Under the pieces are notes generated by a model. That model was not told the DNA's origin. It worked only from the letters and a program-made list of their open reading frames with translations, and made no database searches. Shown in pieces: positions 10,191-23,139 of a DNA stretch of 64,000 bases (the first letter of the stretch is position 1; every line of letters begins with the position of its first letter). Both the position numbers and the translations under genes were made by a program. This stretch comes from Megamerina dolium (lineage: Eukaryota; Arthropoda; Insecta; Diptera; Megamerinidae): positions 111,772,018 through 111,836,017 of the forward strand of contig OY978525.1 in the NCBI GenBank assembly GCA_963854835.1, read 5' to 3'.

Positions 10191-11640
10191 ATTATTCCAA
10201 TAAAAAATGGTTTGCTTGGCATTTTGTCACAGAATTATATTATATTATATTTGCTAAATCATATACAAAGTACATATTACGGCCAGAAGAGTGACATCCA
10301 TTTACATGACAGAAAATATTTAGATTTTGACGTGACAAATCACAATGGATTCGAAGAAAAATTAAGGAACAATCGATGAAGAAATAGAGACACGTAGTGA
10401 TATTTAGAGAGTTCAAAGAACCATAATCAAACAGTTTAGAGAAAAATTTAAAGTTGAAAAAATAAAAAATAAAAATTAAGCAGTTACCCATCTGCGATGA
10501 TTAATGATTAAATGACTGCTATCGTTAAATGAAGATCTCTTTAGGTCTGTATATTTTTTATCAATGGATTTTACTTCAATTATATCAATGAAAATACAAG
10601 TAAATGATCTATTATGAAGCTAATGGGTTCTACTCATGAACAGTAATCCAATGATGAGTATTAATCGGCTCTTAATGTCTTCTCTCTCTTACTCTCTTAC
10701 ATTACTTTGGGAAATTAAAGAGTTCGATATTTAATTCTTAAAATTATTATTGTTATGATTTGTCGACTTAAATGCTAATAAATAAAATAAATATTAATAT
10801 AATTGTGATAGAAAGAGAGCAGCACTACCACTACCACTTGCACCGCCCATAATAATAGTAACAATATAAAGAGTAGCACATCTCTAAATGCATATATATA
10901 TTTAATATATGTATAAGTAAAATTATTTTCCACAACTATAATACATAATAATGGCAACCAATATCATCATCATCATCATTATCATCATGAATATTATAAC
11001 TACCATTCAGAAAAGAAGAAAAAAAAACAATAACAACAATAATAATGGGAACTAAATATAAATTATATACAATATTAAACAAGTATGTACATACATATAT
11101 TCTACACAATAATAGCAAAATGATTGTTATTATTATTATGTATTATAACAATTTATCCATTAATACAATACTTGTGTACAAACATATACACGTATATTCA
11201 TATACACGCCAATATCTATGTATAAATGTAATAATAATATTCTAAATTAACAATACCAACCGTTACAAAAATAACTACAACAATAGTGTAAGCAAAAAAA
11301 AAAAAAAACAACAACAACAACAAAAAGAATAGAAAAAAAGCAATCTATACTCGTCTGACAATTGTAAGCAGTGTATTCGTTCGTAGGTGAGTGAACCATA
11401 AATAAATCGATTTTCTTCTACTGTGGCGTCGTATTCGCGATTTTATGCATACCCTGCACCCAATCAGAGTGAGTACATACTACAAATATTAGAGATGATT
11501 TTGTGATTTTTAGTAATTTTTCTTAATATCAGAAAGAAGTCTTATGAGATATCCACATTAAGCTTCTAGGAACAGGAAAAATCAAAAAAAATCATCAAAA
11601 ACATCAAAATTGGTGAAAATTTCAAAACTCGAAACTTATA
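10191..11640. other. gene-free AT-rich spacer
   Basis: Only simple sequence seen: ATC repeats at 10964-10988, poly-A plus CAA at 11296-11322, and TATATACATA-type runs. No coding or element signal recognised. Confidence 0.65.
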
Positions 11641-12136
11641 CGCTAGACACACGGCAGCGTTAATCCGGATTACCGGCGCACTTAATCCGAATAAAATATT
11701 CACTTGACAGACGGCAGTATTGCGGATTAACTAAACGACTGATTCCTGTTTTATTAGGTCTGCTCACTTACATTACTATCACTATTAATTTCTGTCATCT
11801 GTCACTCTTGATATGAGAAAATCTACAAGAAGTATGTGAACTGAAAACTATCAGAAACTTGAAAAATTGACATTCACAGTTCGTAATTGACAGCTGGATT
11901 TTTTTTTTTCGCCAACGTTTTTCATGTCGAAAACTGTTAACAATTGTTGAAAGTCTTTTTTAAGCGAACACACCTATTGTTTTATAAGTTGGATAGAGAA
12001 AAATTCACAATAGAAAATTTTCAGCAGTATTGCCATCGCAAATTGCTCTAATTCTCTTTTATATTGAGTTAAGTTGAGCTCGAGTTAATTCGAATTAAAT
12101 CTTTAATCCGGATTAACGCTCCCATCTGTCAGGGCT
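11641..12136. mobile_element. MITE with palindrome-rich terminal repeats (copy P1)
   Basis: A 0.5-kb non-coding element. The left end CTAGACACACGGCAGCGTTA is inverted at the right end (TAACGCTCCCATCTGTCAGG). Terminal parts are rich in the palindrome TTAATCCGGATTAA and variants (CTTAATCCGAAT, GCGGATTAAC). The same element occurs reversed at 46332-46829, where the central part also matches (CACCTATTGTTTTATAAGTT in one, its complement in the other). No transposase frame; superfamily unknown. Confidence 0.85.
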
Positions 12137-14039
12137 ATTAACGTATAACATTAAGAACTAGAAGAGGTAATTTCACTTAGTAGAAAATTATTTTGATCCT
12201 AGTTCAGCAATTTTCTTAACATTTTTAAATCTATAAGTCATCGACTTATATATGAAATGATATGAAAATAAAAAAGTGACACAAAAAGAATATTCTGTAA
12301 TTCATCACATACGATTAGTAATCAAATAAAGAAATTGTTTATGCACCCTATATATATTCTATTAATATTATTCATATAAGAATAATGATGCTCCCATGAT
12401 TGAAACTGAACCACATTATGAACTAGTATATATTGGACCAATTGCCATACAATTTGCCATCGGATATATACATTTCAATAGATTAGTATTCCGATGGGGG
12501 TGATGTTCTTAGATGATATTCATATATTGTGCTACAATATATCTATCTCATTGTAGCCAAGCAACGACAATGACAATGATATGTGAGAGTAGTAACCGTA
12601 GTAACGGTGTAAATAAATGTCTGTAAATAGAAATATGTGAGGGAATGGAAATTGTTATTGCTATTGTCATTATTATTTTCTTATTTTATTTAGTACATTT
12701 GCGTGTTTTATATTCTGCATATTATATTTTATTAGTTTATTTTCTTATTTACTGTATATAAGTATATCAATACACTGCACACCACAACAACAACAACAAC
12801 CTCTATTTCCTACTTACCGCAATTTTCATCACATTATTATACATTTATTTTTATATACGACTATTTTCGTGTTGTCATTTTTATTAGAGAATTTTATTTT
12901 TGGCGTGTGCTTGTGATACCATTGCTGCTGCTGCTGCGACCATTGCTTACTCGTGACAATTTATTTTAACACCCATGCAAAAAATAAAAAAAAAAAAATT
13001 GTGCACAACAATAATTTAGTTACGAGTATTATAACCGTAGTACCACCACCACCACCATCACCAAGAAGAGCTGCGGTAGAAACAACATCATCAGTCATAA
13101 TTAAAGTGGGCGTCGTGTACGAGTATACTTACACATGCATACAAGTACATGGATGTGAACACAAGTTATATACTCGAAATCAAATTAAGTGGCAAATATT
13201 TTATATTTCAACCGTCAACAACAACAACAACACGACCACCACTAGCAGCAGCAGCAGCAGGAACAATTTTATGGCTATTAAATTATAAATTAGAAAATTA
13301 AGCAAATAAAAAATAGCTTGCTGTTTTATTTAGTAGGTTGTTCTGTATGTGATTTGTTTTTGTTTGGTTTTTTTTTTTGTTTATGAATTATTATTATCAT
13401 AAGATGATCTTATTTGTTACTATACATATTATTTATAATTTTTAAATGCCGTTTAGTATTTATTATGTTTATTTTTTAATTTTAATTTTTTTTTTCGAAT
13501 AAATTAAATAAATTTTTTTTTAAAATAGCTATGTGAATTTGATTTTACGAGTATATTCATGTTATATTTATATAAACATTTTTTTTTTTTTGTTTATTTG
13601 TTTTTGTTTATATCTATTTCTTTATACCCTACACACAAGTACAAGGGTATATATATTTTGGTCAGATGTTTGCAACCACTTGGAAGAAGCTCCAGAAATA
13701 TAGAAAATATTATGGATATATTCTTGATCAGCTTTACCTCTATTTTCGATATATTGATGTGCTTCCATCTATAGGACGTACCCTAAAATTCGTTTATTGC
13801 ACAATATATTTACGCGGTCCATCAAATTTTAATATACTCTACATTTGCAGATTATGAAAAAGTCGACCAAGGCCGATAGTAAGGCCCTTTTTGTTCTATA
13901 TTTTCGACATGAATACTAAAACTTTTTATTGCTATTCTGTAGCATAGATTTTTAATATTATGTAGTATTTAGTAGATATTTGTTTAAAATTATATTATTT
14001 ATTCAGTTTTATAGCATTTTAATTATTTTCATGCTAATA
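12137..14039. other. gene-free AT-rich spacer
   Basis: Microsatellites only: CAA at 12784-12800, CTG at 12923-12937, ACC near 13040-13055, CAA near 13218-13232, AGC at 13242-13260, and poly-T runs near 13368 and 13580. Nothing resembling a gene. Confidence 0.6.
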
Positions 14040-15035
14040 TTTCATTTATTTAATTAGTTTGTGTTATTTTATAGAATGCGATGTTTATAATTCTTTTTCG
14101 TATTTATTTTCAAAATTAATTTTTAAAAAAATGTTTATTTTTTATTATAGTTTTTACTCTAAAAATGTGAAAAAATTAGTACTAATTTCAGTTCATTGTA
14201 ATAAAATCAATTTAATACGAAGAAAATACATATTTTTTAATTTATTTAATTAGTTTGTGTTAATTTAGAGAATGTGATGTTTATGATTTTTTCGTATTTA
14301 TTTTAAAATTTAATTTAAAAAAATATATATATTTTTGTTTATTATAGTTTTTACTCTGAAAATATGAGGAAATTATCACTAAATTCACCTCATTTTAATC
14401 AAATCAAATAAATACGAAGAAAATACATATTTTTCTATTATTTAATTAGTTTGTGTTACTTTATAAAATGTGATATTTATGATTTATTTCATCTTTAATT
14501 AAAAATTTAATTTTTAAAAAAATGTTTATTTTTTTTTATAGGTTTTACTCTGAAAATATGAAGAAATTAACACTAATTTCAGTTCATTGTAATAAAATCA
14601 ATTTAATACGAAGAAAATACATATTCTTCATTTGTTTAATGAGTTTGTGTTATTTTATACAATGTGATATTTATGATTTTTTTTCGTATTTAATTAAAAA
14701 TTTAATATAAAAAAAAATTTTTATTTTTTATTATAGTTTTTACACTGAAAATGTGAAAAAATTAACATTTATTTAATCTCATTTTAATAAAATCATTTTA
14801 ATACAAAGAAAATATATATTTTTCATTTATTTAATTAATTTGTGTTATCTTATAGATTGTGATATTTTTTATTTTTTTTTTTTTGTATTTATTTTAAAAT
14901 CGAATTACACAAAAAATTGTATTTTTTGTCATAATTTTTGCTCTGAAAATATGAACAAACTAACACTAATTTCATTTTATTTGAATAAAATCGATTTAAT
15001 ACAACAAAAATACATGCAATATTTTTCCTCATAAA
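14040..15035. repeat. AT-rich tandem array, ~195-bp unit, five copies
   Basis: TAATTAGTTTGTGTTA-type anchors fall at 14051, 14247, 14443, 14637 and 14832, a spacing of 194-196 bp. Each unit also has a TTTACTCTGAAAATATGA segment, an ACTAATTTCAGTTCATT segment and a TACGAAGAAAATACATAT segment in the same order. Units are diverged by many substitutions, so the array is older than the one at 18186. Short open frames inside it repeat with the unit and are not genes. Confidence 0.9.
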
Positions 15036-16702
15036 TATTTTTTATGCAATTACAAAATGACTTAGATATTGTTAAACACTATTTAAAAGGAAAACATTCA
15101 TAATTTCCATGACGTTTAATTAGTTTTTATAAAATACGATATGTAAATATTACATAAAAGTTCACTGTAGTTAACAAAAAAAAAAAAAATGAATTTGAAC
15201 TCATTAATTTTTTCATTATTTTTCAAACCCCAAAAATTTTAAATAAAAATCATATGAACTTAGTTTCGGTAATAGGGAAATGAACTCATCGTCGTTAAAT
15301 TCACAATTACAGAATTACAATGAATTTACAAATTTTCAGTATTTTCGATTATTAATATTTAAATTGTTTTAAATTTTTAATTACCATTTGAAATTTATTT
15401 AATAAGTTTGCAATTTTGTAGAAAATTTTCTTCAACGAACTAAACGTTTATTGATAATAAATTTTTATTTTATTTTTTTTTTCATTTATCTATATTCTCA
15501 TTCTTTATTTTTTTTACATTATTTGCATTTTATGGCTTTAGGCCAAATCAATAAAATGTTAATTTATGATTTAATTAAGCTATTAATATGTCCAAGTAAA
15601 ATAAAATTACATCTAACCATGTACACTTTGATTCAAACATATGAACGCGTATAACGCCCATACATGCGCCATAAGAAAAATGACTCAAGCTCAATTAACA
15701 CATTAACACTTTATCGTTTTTGCAAAAATTTATTTATTTATTTTTCTCGTTTTTTTCTCTCACTATTTTGCTGCTGCAAGTAAGTGTCATTAAATTGAAA
15801 ACTTTAATCAATTGCTATAATTTACAATAACACTTTATGTTGTTTGTTTGTGTTGGCGCTGACGTCACTCCCCTCCTCTATCTCTCTCTCTCTCTCTATT
15901 TCTAATTGTGAGCACACTCGATATATCTTTGAGTATTTCTCTGTCATGTCAAATGCGATAATTACAAATTAATCGCAAAAATGCACCCAGACATTTGGTC
16001 ACCACAATTAACATAAATTAAATGCTACCCACTACATATACTAATAAATATATACGAATATACGAATATAAATATATATGTACGTACATATGTAGAACAT
16101 TAAGTACTAAATTTAGAGGCGCATGGGTTTATATTTGTGTCCTCATTTTACATTAAGGCAACAGCAAAACAATATATATGTTATATATATTGAGGCTATT
16201 AGAGAATGAATAAAAGCAAATGCTAACGAATAAATTTAAATAATCTAAATTTATATTTAGAATGTATGTATATATATGCTATATATTTGTAGATGATAGG
16301 AGAGATGTAGATTGGGGGATAAATTTCGATATTGGCATTTTTTTGAAAAAAAAAAAAAACAAAAATTCTTATATCGTAATTGCATACAACATTTTGGCAA
16401 ATTCACACATGCGAATAGCGCTATTTCTTTTCGAGCCACCCCTCGCCTCTATTCTCACTTCACTCGTTTGCTGATTGCCATCCCAACAAGTCGTTTCTGA
16501 CTACTGTCACTGTTTTGCCTGTCTATAAATAATTGAAAAAATAAATATTGGCACAATGCATTTGTTGGCATTATGATTAGTGTTCTGGTATATAAATAAA
16601 TAAACAAGTATAAGTATATATTAAGCAGCCTCATAAAAAAAGTTGCCATTTTTATCAGCGAAACATTGGATTTGATTTTTGATTTATGACGTTCACCAAA
16701 AT
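15036..16702. other. gene-free AT-rich spacer
   Basis: Poly-A/T runs, a TCTCTC tract at 15882-15897 and TATATGTACGTACATATGTA near 16074-16093. No coding or element signal recognised. Confidence 0.6.
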
Positions 16703-17598
16703 ATCAAATGTAGTAAAAAGAAATACATTATTTTGTATCTCGCGCTTTGTATAGAACTGCACTGTTTCTATTGCCCAGGAGCGAGCTAAATATTGCATAA
16801 ATCAAAAAATTTGGAATCATTTAAATAAGGCTGGATACAAAAAGAAGCTCGATGTATGAGTGCCACACGAGTTAACGCAAAAAAACCTCATGGACCGAAT
16901 TTCCATCTGCGAATTGCTGCTGAATCGCAACAAAATCGATCCATTTCTGAAGCGGATGATTACTGTTGATGAAAAGTGGGTCACTTACGACAACGTCAAG
17001 CGAAAGCATTCGTGGTAGAATCGCGGTGAGCCGGCGCAAATGGTGGCCAAGCCAGGATTGACGATCAGGAAGATTTTGCTATGTGTTTGGTGGGATTGAC
17101 ACGGAATCATCTACTATGAGCCTATGAGCTGCTTCCCTACGGCCAAACTCTTAATTCAGACCTATACTGTCGACAATTGGAGCGTCTGAAGGAATTAATC
17201 TCCAAGAAGCGGCCAGCTTTGGTCAATAGCAAAGGAATTGTGTTCCATCAGGACAACGCCAAGCCACACACATTGATAGTCATTCGCCAGAGGCTTCGGA
17301 AGCTTGGTTGGGTGGTTTTTATGCATCCACCTTATAGTCCGAACCTGGCACCAAATGATTACTACCTGTTCCTGTCTATGACGAATGATTTTACTGGTGA
17401 AAAATTCGCCTCAAGAGAATCTTGTGAAAATCGTTCAGTTTTTTGCCAATAGGTACGAGGGTTTCTATGAGAGTGGCATTATGAAATTACCTTCAAAGTG
17501 GCAACAAGTTATCGAACAAAACGGTGCATAGCTGACCTAAATCGGATCCTTCAATTTCATGCAAAAAATAAATGGATTTCTTTTTACTAGACCTTATA
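16703..17598 (+). mobile_element. mariner element, mellifera-like (copy A2), internally deleted
   Basis: Same family as 35-1257. The left ITR (ATGTAGTAAAAAGAAATACA near 16708-16727) and right ITR (TTTTTACTAGACCTTATA, 17581-17598) are both present. The first part of the gene, encoding the N-terminal HTH, is missing: the left ITR is followed within about 40 bp by sequence matching the middle of copy A1 (CTGTTTCTATTGCCCAGGAG). Confidence 0.88.
16752..17531 (+). pseudogene. mariner transposase pseudogene (copy A2)
   Basis: Starts within the HTH-2 region, continues through a VTVDEKWVTYDN-like first-Asp motif (near 16966) and VLCVWWD, then from 17177 to 17452 an open frame gives MERLKELISKKRPALV, FHQDNAKPH with the second Asp, and PPYSPNLAPNDYYLF. 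The third catalytic Asp is Asn (APND instead of APSD). A TGA follows the WWD codons near 17100 and a frame change follows 17452. The natural stop is near 17529-17531. Inactive. Confidence 0.85.
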
Positions 17599-18185
17599 TT
17601 TTGGATCTTCTAAAAACTTTAAAATAGAATTTGTGTAGAATCTTATACTTTTCTATTTTTTTTTTTAATCGAAAAAATTATTTTTTAACCTTTTTTGAAA
17701 ACTTTTTAATTCATGAATATTTTTGTAATTAGCCATATTTTTTTTTTTTTTTTTTGTTTTGTGGACGGCATAAAATAAATCAAACATCAAGATTTTTTTG
17801 TTTTTTTTTTTTGTTTGGTGAATCACCTTAATGTGCATATGCATATGAATATAATAAATAATGCCAACAATGCTTGTTCATTTGATCATTATTATAATTT
17901 GTTTTCCACCTTTTTTTATTTTTGAAACAGATGTTGTGAAATTAAAATGAAATTCTCGATTAATATTTATTAAGAGAACAACGATTAGCTTTTCATCAGC
18001 ATCATAGTCAGAATGCTTAACATTTCTGCTTTTTTATTAATTCTTCTAAAATATGCATTTTATTAAACTCATTGTCTAAGCTTAACTTGTTTTCGCCATC
18101 ATACGGTTTTGGGACTATGGCTTCTAGCTCCTGTTCAATTTTTTCTTTGTTAAATCGCTTCGTAAATAAATCTTTAGAGTGTTAG
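17599..18185. other. gene-free AT-rich spacer
   Basis: Poly-T runs (17737-17755, 17799-17812) and nothing else recognised. Confidence 0.6.
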
Positions 18186-19113
18186 CGATCGATTATCGAT
18201 TTAATGAAATTTCCGACATCATTATATTATAATGCTTTTTAGTGTCACAAATCCAACGAATGGGTCACCTGATGCATTATTGGTGATGGGTCAGAATATT
18301 AATGATACTAAGTAGGCTAGTGGCGTGCTTGCTAAGAAACTTTCTTATCGAATTATCGATTTAATGACATTTTCGACATCATAATAATTATCATTATCAT
18401 TATATTATAATGCTTTTTAGTGTCACAAATCCAACGAATGGGTCACCTGATGCATTATTGGTGATGGGTCAGAATATTAATGATACTAAGTAGGCTAGTG
18501 GCGTGCTTGCTAAGAAACTTTCTTATCGAATTATCGATTTAATGACATTTTCGACATCATAATAATTATCATTATCATTATATTATAATGCTTTTTAGTG
18601 TCACAAATCTAACGAATGGGTCACCTGCTGCATTATTGGCGATGTGTCAGAGTATTATTGATGTTAAGCAGGTTAGTTTAGGGCTTGCTAAGAAACTTTC
18701 TTATCGAATTATCGATTTAATGACATTTTCGACATCATAATAATTATCATTATCATTATATTATAATGCTTTTTAGTGTCACAAATCTAACGAATGGGTC
18801 ACCTGCTGCATTATTGGCGATGTGTCAGAGTATTATTGATGCTAAGTAGGCTAGTGGCGGGCTTGCTAAGAAACTTTCTTATCGAATTATTGATTTAATG
18901 AAATTTCCAACATCATTATAATTATTATTATCATAATATTATAATGTTTTTTAGTGTCACAAATCCAACGAGTATGTCACCTGATGCATTATTGGCGATA
19001 TGTTAGAGTATTATTGATGCTAAGTAGGCTAATGGCGGGCTTGCTAAGAAACTTTCTTATCGAATTATCGATTTAATGAAATTTCCGACATCATTATAAT
19101 TATCATTATCATT
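18186..19113. repeat. 178-bp tandem array, five complete periods
   Basis: The anchor TTATCGAATTATCGATTT falls at 18345, 18523, 18701, 18879 (ATTGATTT variant) and 19057: four successive intervals of exactly 178 bp, with a partial unit on each side. Neighbouring units are highly similar, and no indel has altered the period. Each unit contains ATTATCATTATC runs, TTTTTAGTGTCACAAATC, and GGGTCACCTG..GCATTATTGG. No open frame is conserved. The regularity and similarity indicate recent unequal exchange or replication-based expansion. Confidence 0.96.
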
Positions 19114-20689
19114 AGGTCCAACCTATATGCTTAATTGGTTGTGATTGAATTTTCTAAAACGACTATCGGTTGTAATATGTACCTTCGATGTAAAACACAT
19201 TGGGGCCATAGATCTTGCTATTTTCACTATAACAGATGGCAAGAGTATGAGAATTGAAAATGGTTTGTGTGCTCATAAATAAATCGAAAAAAATAGCTAG
19301 AGATAATATTATCCATATGTTTTCTAGGTGATATCGATTTATCGATAATCATCTAGAAATGACGCTATAATTTAGTTGTATAAAAATTCTCACATAAATT
19401 TCACTTAACATATACAAGCTTTCACTTAATGGAGGCCATTAGATTAGATTAGAAAAACTATTAATTGTCAGTGTGATGATGTGATTTAATAAATAATTTT
19501 TGCTATTTTGAAGATTTTTTTTTTAATGGAATTTTTTCACATTTCAATCTTACCAGCAAGGATTTTACCTTGGTTGTGCTAAAGTGTTTTTGCAAATTTG
19601 TGAAAAGTTTTATTTTATGTGATTTTATTTAATTTTTGTTTTTATTTTTTTTTTATTTTTATTTAATTTTTTTTTTTTTGTTGGTTTTTTGGCAATATTC
19701 CATTTTATGCTGTGCGTTAATTTAATTGGCACTGCAGTCACATAAAGTTACAAAGAAATTGCTGAACTATTTGGCTCTTGATTTTTTGTTTTTGTTTTTT
19801 TTTTTTTAATTTGCAAATGTTTTTCTGATGAGACAATTCAATGAGGCTGTAAAATTTTATGATTAATTAAATGAATGCATATGTAATTTATTCATTTTAA
19901 GATGCTAAATAATAATTATTAAGAAATGAATTTTTAATTAAGCTAAATGATAATGAAAATATATTGTAGACTTTTGATCAATGTGATGAAAGTGTGATAT
20001 GAATGAAATATTAATAATTCATAAATAATTTGAGATATTTTTTGAAGGTATGACTTTGCATTATCTTCTTATTGTACGATAATTGAGATGATTGGTTGTA
20101 GAAAATATTCTGATTTAAGAAAATAGACTATCTCACAGAAAACACAAATTATGATCGTATAAAATGAGAGAGAGGCGGAAAAATACAATATAAAAATACA
20201 ATAGATTGATTCAATAAAAAAATTGATTAATAAAAAAAAAAAAAAAAAAAAGAATATTTCAATATTTGAAACACGTTCAAAATAATTTATTACACACACG
20301 TACACATATACATATATTTATTATAAGAGAACATTTTAATTTCAATTCAAAAGAATTTCAAAAATGTTGAACAGTTTGCTTTTATGTACGATATCATATA
20401 TATACAGCACATACAAATAAGTACATACAATGTATGTTATGTGAATAACACATGCCATAAAATTGACATAAAGCCAATAAAAATATAATGTGTTTTGTAT
20501 ATGAACGTTTGGAACATTCCATACAAATAAATTTATTTATTGTGAACGCACATTTTGTTTTTTTTTTTTTTTTTTTGTTTTTCTCTATCTTCAATAAAGC
20601 TATTATTTGTTATCAACATATATACATCTAACTGCCATTTAGGCAAGTTTCTTTGTTTACATAGTCACACATATGTGTGTTAGATCTGG
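19114..20689. other. gene-free AT-rich spacer
   Basis: Poly-T runs (19625-19680, 19795-19809, 20555-20577) and poly-A 20230-20250. No coding signal. Confidence 0.6.
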
Positions 20690-21722
20690 CAAATATTGTA
20701 CCTACGAATGGAAAAATTTGGTCACCGTTATGTAATTCAATACTTTCATTTAAAAGTCTAAGTCTAACATATATTAAAGCCGAACTACCGATTTTACTCT
20801 GGCAGAGTTTGCTCCTTCGTTGACGAACATAAAATATTGAGAGTTTAAACGAGGTCATACGAGCTGCCAAGACGAACACTCTAGTGGTCAACCAATTGAT
20901 GTGGCCACGCCAGAAACGGTTAAGAAAATCCACAAAATGATTTTAGATGATCGCCGGTTGAAGGTGCGTGCGCTAGGTGAAATTACAGGCATTTCAAAAA
21001 GTGCCATTCATCGTATATTGACCGAAATTTTGGAGATGAAAAAGCTGTGTGTAAGATGGGTGCCGAGTTTGTTCACCATAGAACAAAAACAACGTCGTGA
21101 AGATGTTTCCATGGAGTGTTTGGCGATGTTTCACAATAATAAAGCCGAGTTTTTGCATCGATTCGTAACCATGAATGAGACATGGGTCCACCACTTCACA
21201 CCTGAGACAAAGGACCAGTCAAAACAGTGGACTAAAAGGGGAGAATCGTGTCCAAAGAAGACGAAGACAGTTCCTCCATCTGCAGGCAATGTTATGTCGT
21301 CTGTTTTTTGGGATGCACGTGGGATAATTTTTACTGATTATCTTCAAAGAGGAAAAACAATCAACAACGGCGAGTATTATGCTAATTTGTTGCAGCCTTT
21401 AAGTGAATGAATTTAAAGCAAAATGGCCGCATTTGGCGAAACAGAAAGTGTTGTTTCATCAAGATGGCCAAAATCAATGAGTTAAAGCTTGAATTGCTTC
21501 AGCGCGTACCTTATTCGCCAGATTTAGTACTTAGGAGTACTTTCTATTTTCAAATTTGAAAAAAAAAAAAATGGCTTGCCTTGATACTATAAACAGTTTG
21601 TCGAAGCTATAGAATATCGCTGGGAAAAGTGTATAGAGCTAGAAAGGAGATTATGTTGAGAAATAAAGAAAAATTTTCCCAAATTTGTAGAGGTTTCTTT
21701 GTTAGGTCGGATAGTTCTGGGT
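20690..21722 (+). mobile_element. irritans-like mariner (copy I1), 5' end lost
   Basis: One of five copies of a DD34D mariner family whose intact left end starts CGAGGGTGGTCCCAGAACTA (see 41523). Here the left ITR is missing. Homology begins about 20690, before the start codon. The right end retains GTTAGGTCGGATAGTTCTGG at 21701-21720, the complement of the family ITR, then diverges. Confidence 0.87.
20708..21655 (+). pseudogene. mariner transposase pseudogene (copy I1)
   Basis: Start codon 20708 (MEKFGHRYVIQYFHL). A frame shift in HTH 1 is followed by a clean frame at 20901-21410: ATPETVKKIHKM, GEITGISKSAIHRIL (HTH 2), WVPSLFTIEQKQRRED, VTMNETWVHHFTPE, SSVFWDARGIIFTDYL and GKTINNGEYYANLLQ. 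The first catalytic Asp of MDETW is Asn here (about 21174). A small deletion then removes most of the HQDNA motif (near 21460), and the SPDLAPSD motif is garbled (near 21520). Same Asp-to-Asn change as in the copy at 54800. Confidence 0.86.
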
Positions 21723-23139
21723 AGTTCATATCTATACAACAAACACCTATATTTGTATGATATTTATATAGGGTGCTATTGGTTAAGCTGAAGGAATTTG
21801 TGATAAGTGTGATAGTGTTATTTCTATTAAGCAAGATGTTGGCAATTATTCAATAAAAGATTTGCATTTAAAGATTTTGAAAATCTTTTGCCAATATCAA
21901 TGTTGTTGCAAATCTTCTTGTGACGAAACGACTATGTAAATGAATGACGTGAAGTTGTTCTTAGCAACATAAGCGTCAGTTTTGTCGCCAACATGGAAAT
22001 TTAACACAATTTTTGTACTTAGATTTATAAAAAATATTGTTTTTTGAAATTGATCTATTATTTGGCTACTCAAATTATACAATTTAATACCTTAGGCACA
22101 AAGATATGCACCTTTTATGGTCGATTACTACTGTATAAATTAAAAAATCATTCTCTTTCATCATTATCATTATCAATATTTAGCACATAAAGGCACCTAA
22201 TAGTAGAATATCTACAAATCCAACTTAAAGCGTATGTTATATATATGCACTTTCCAATTTAAATGTGATACAAATGAACCATCACAACACACGCAATGTA
22301 CGATTATCGTATGTATCCTTTTATTATTGAAACGATAATAGTAACAATAACAACAACAACAGCCAACAACATTAAAATGGGTGTGTTGTGCATTGAAATG
22401 AATGAACATACGTACATACTTATAATAAATTTAATGGCAACCAGAAATGAAACAAAATCAACTCAAAAAAAAAAAAAAAAAAAAAAACAACAAAAAAATA
22501 GAAAATGAGAAATGAACAACGTTAACAAAAAACCACAACGAATTCAAAGCAATTTTATACCACAGGCAATATAGCAATATATTGTTGATTGTGTATATAC
22601 AAAAGTATATACTGGCAATATTATGGCCAAAAAGAAAAAAATAAACTTACGCACGCTCCCATATATGTATGTATGTACTCATACTTGTACCACCACTATA
22701 AATTAATGGCACAAATAACTCTGTGGTATAGGCAACAACATAACAAATAACCATGTTACACCACAAATTAACTAACAACCATGCCACGCAACCATTTCAA
22801 CATTTTGAAAGTGGAGACTCAATAATGTGTAAATATGTACATATGTATAAAGTGCGTTTGACTGTATGACTGTCACTGACAAACTGACACTCTCATTGTC
22901 GTTCAGTCAGTCACGACAGTCTGACATTTCGATGGTCAGGCGACAACAAGAGATATACGTACTGACACAAACAATTGGTTGGCATAGGCAGTCCGATTAG
23001 CAGTCGACAGTGGTAGTGTCAAAATGACATATTAAGGCATGTGTTAAATAAAGCCGTAACGGCCATAGCGGCTGTGGCATAAATGAATTATTTGAAATAA
23101 CTTGTATTTACCCTAAACAAAATTGTGTGCCAAATGGTC
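21723..23139. other. gene-free spacer
   Basis: (CAA)-type tract at 22340-22365, poly-A 22466-22486. Short direct motifs CTGACA/ACTGAC cluster at 22870-23020. No coding or mobile element signal recognised. Confidence 0.6.

Noticed and set aside
13559..15034. Several repeated short frames (for example KKLVLISVHCNKINLIRRKYIFF)
   Set aside because: They are the same frame seen in successive 195-bp repeat units, interrupted in others; a product of the array.
18186..19113. CRISPR-like array
   Set aside because: The whole 178-bp unit is repeated, with no unique spacers, and the genome is eukaryotic.
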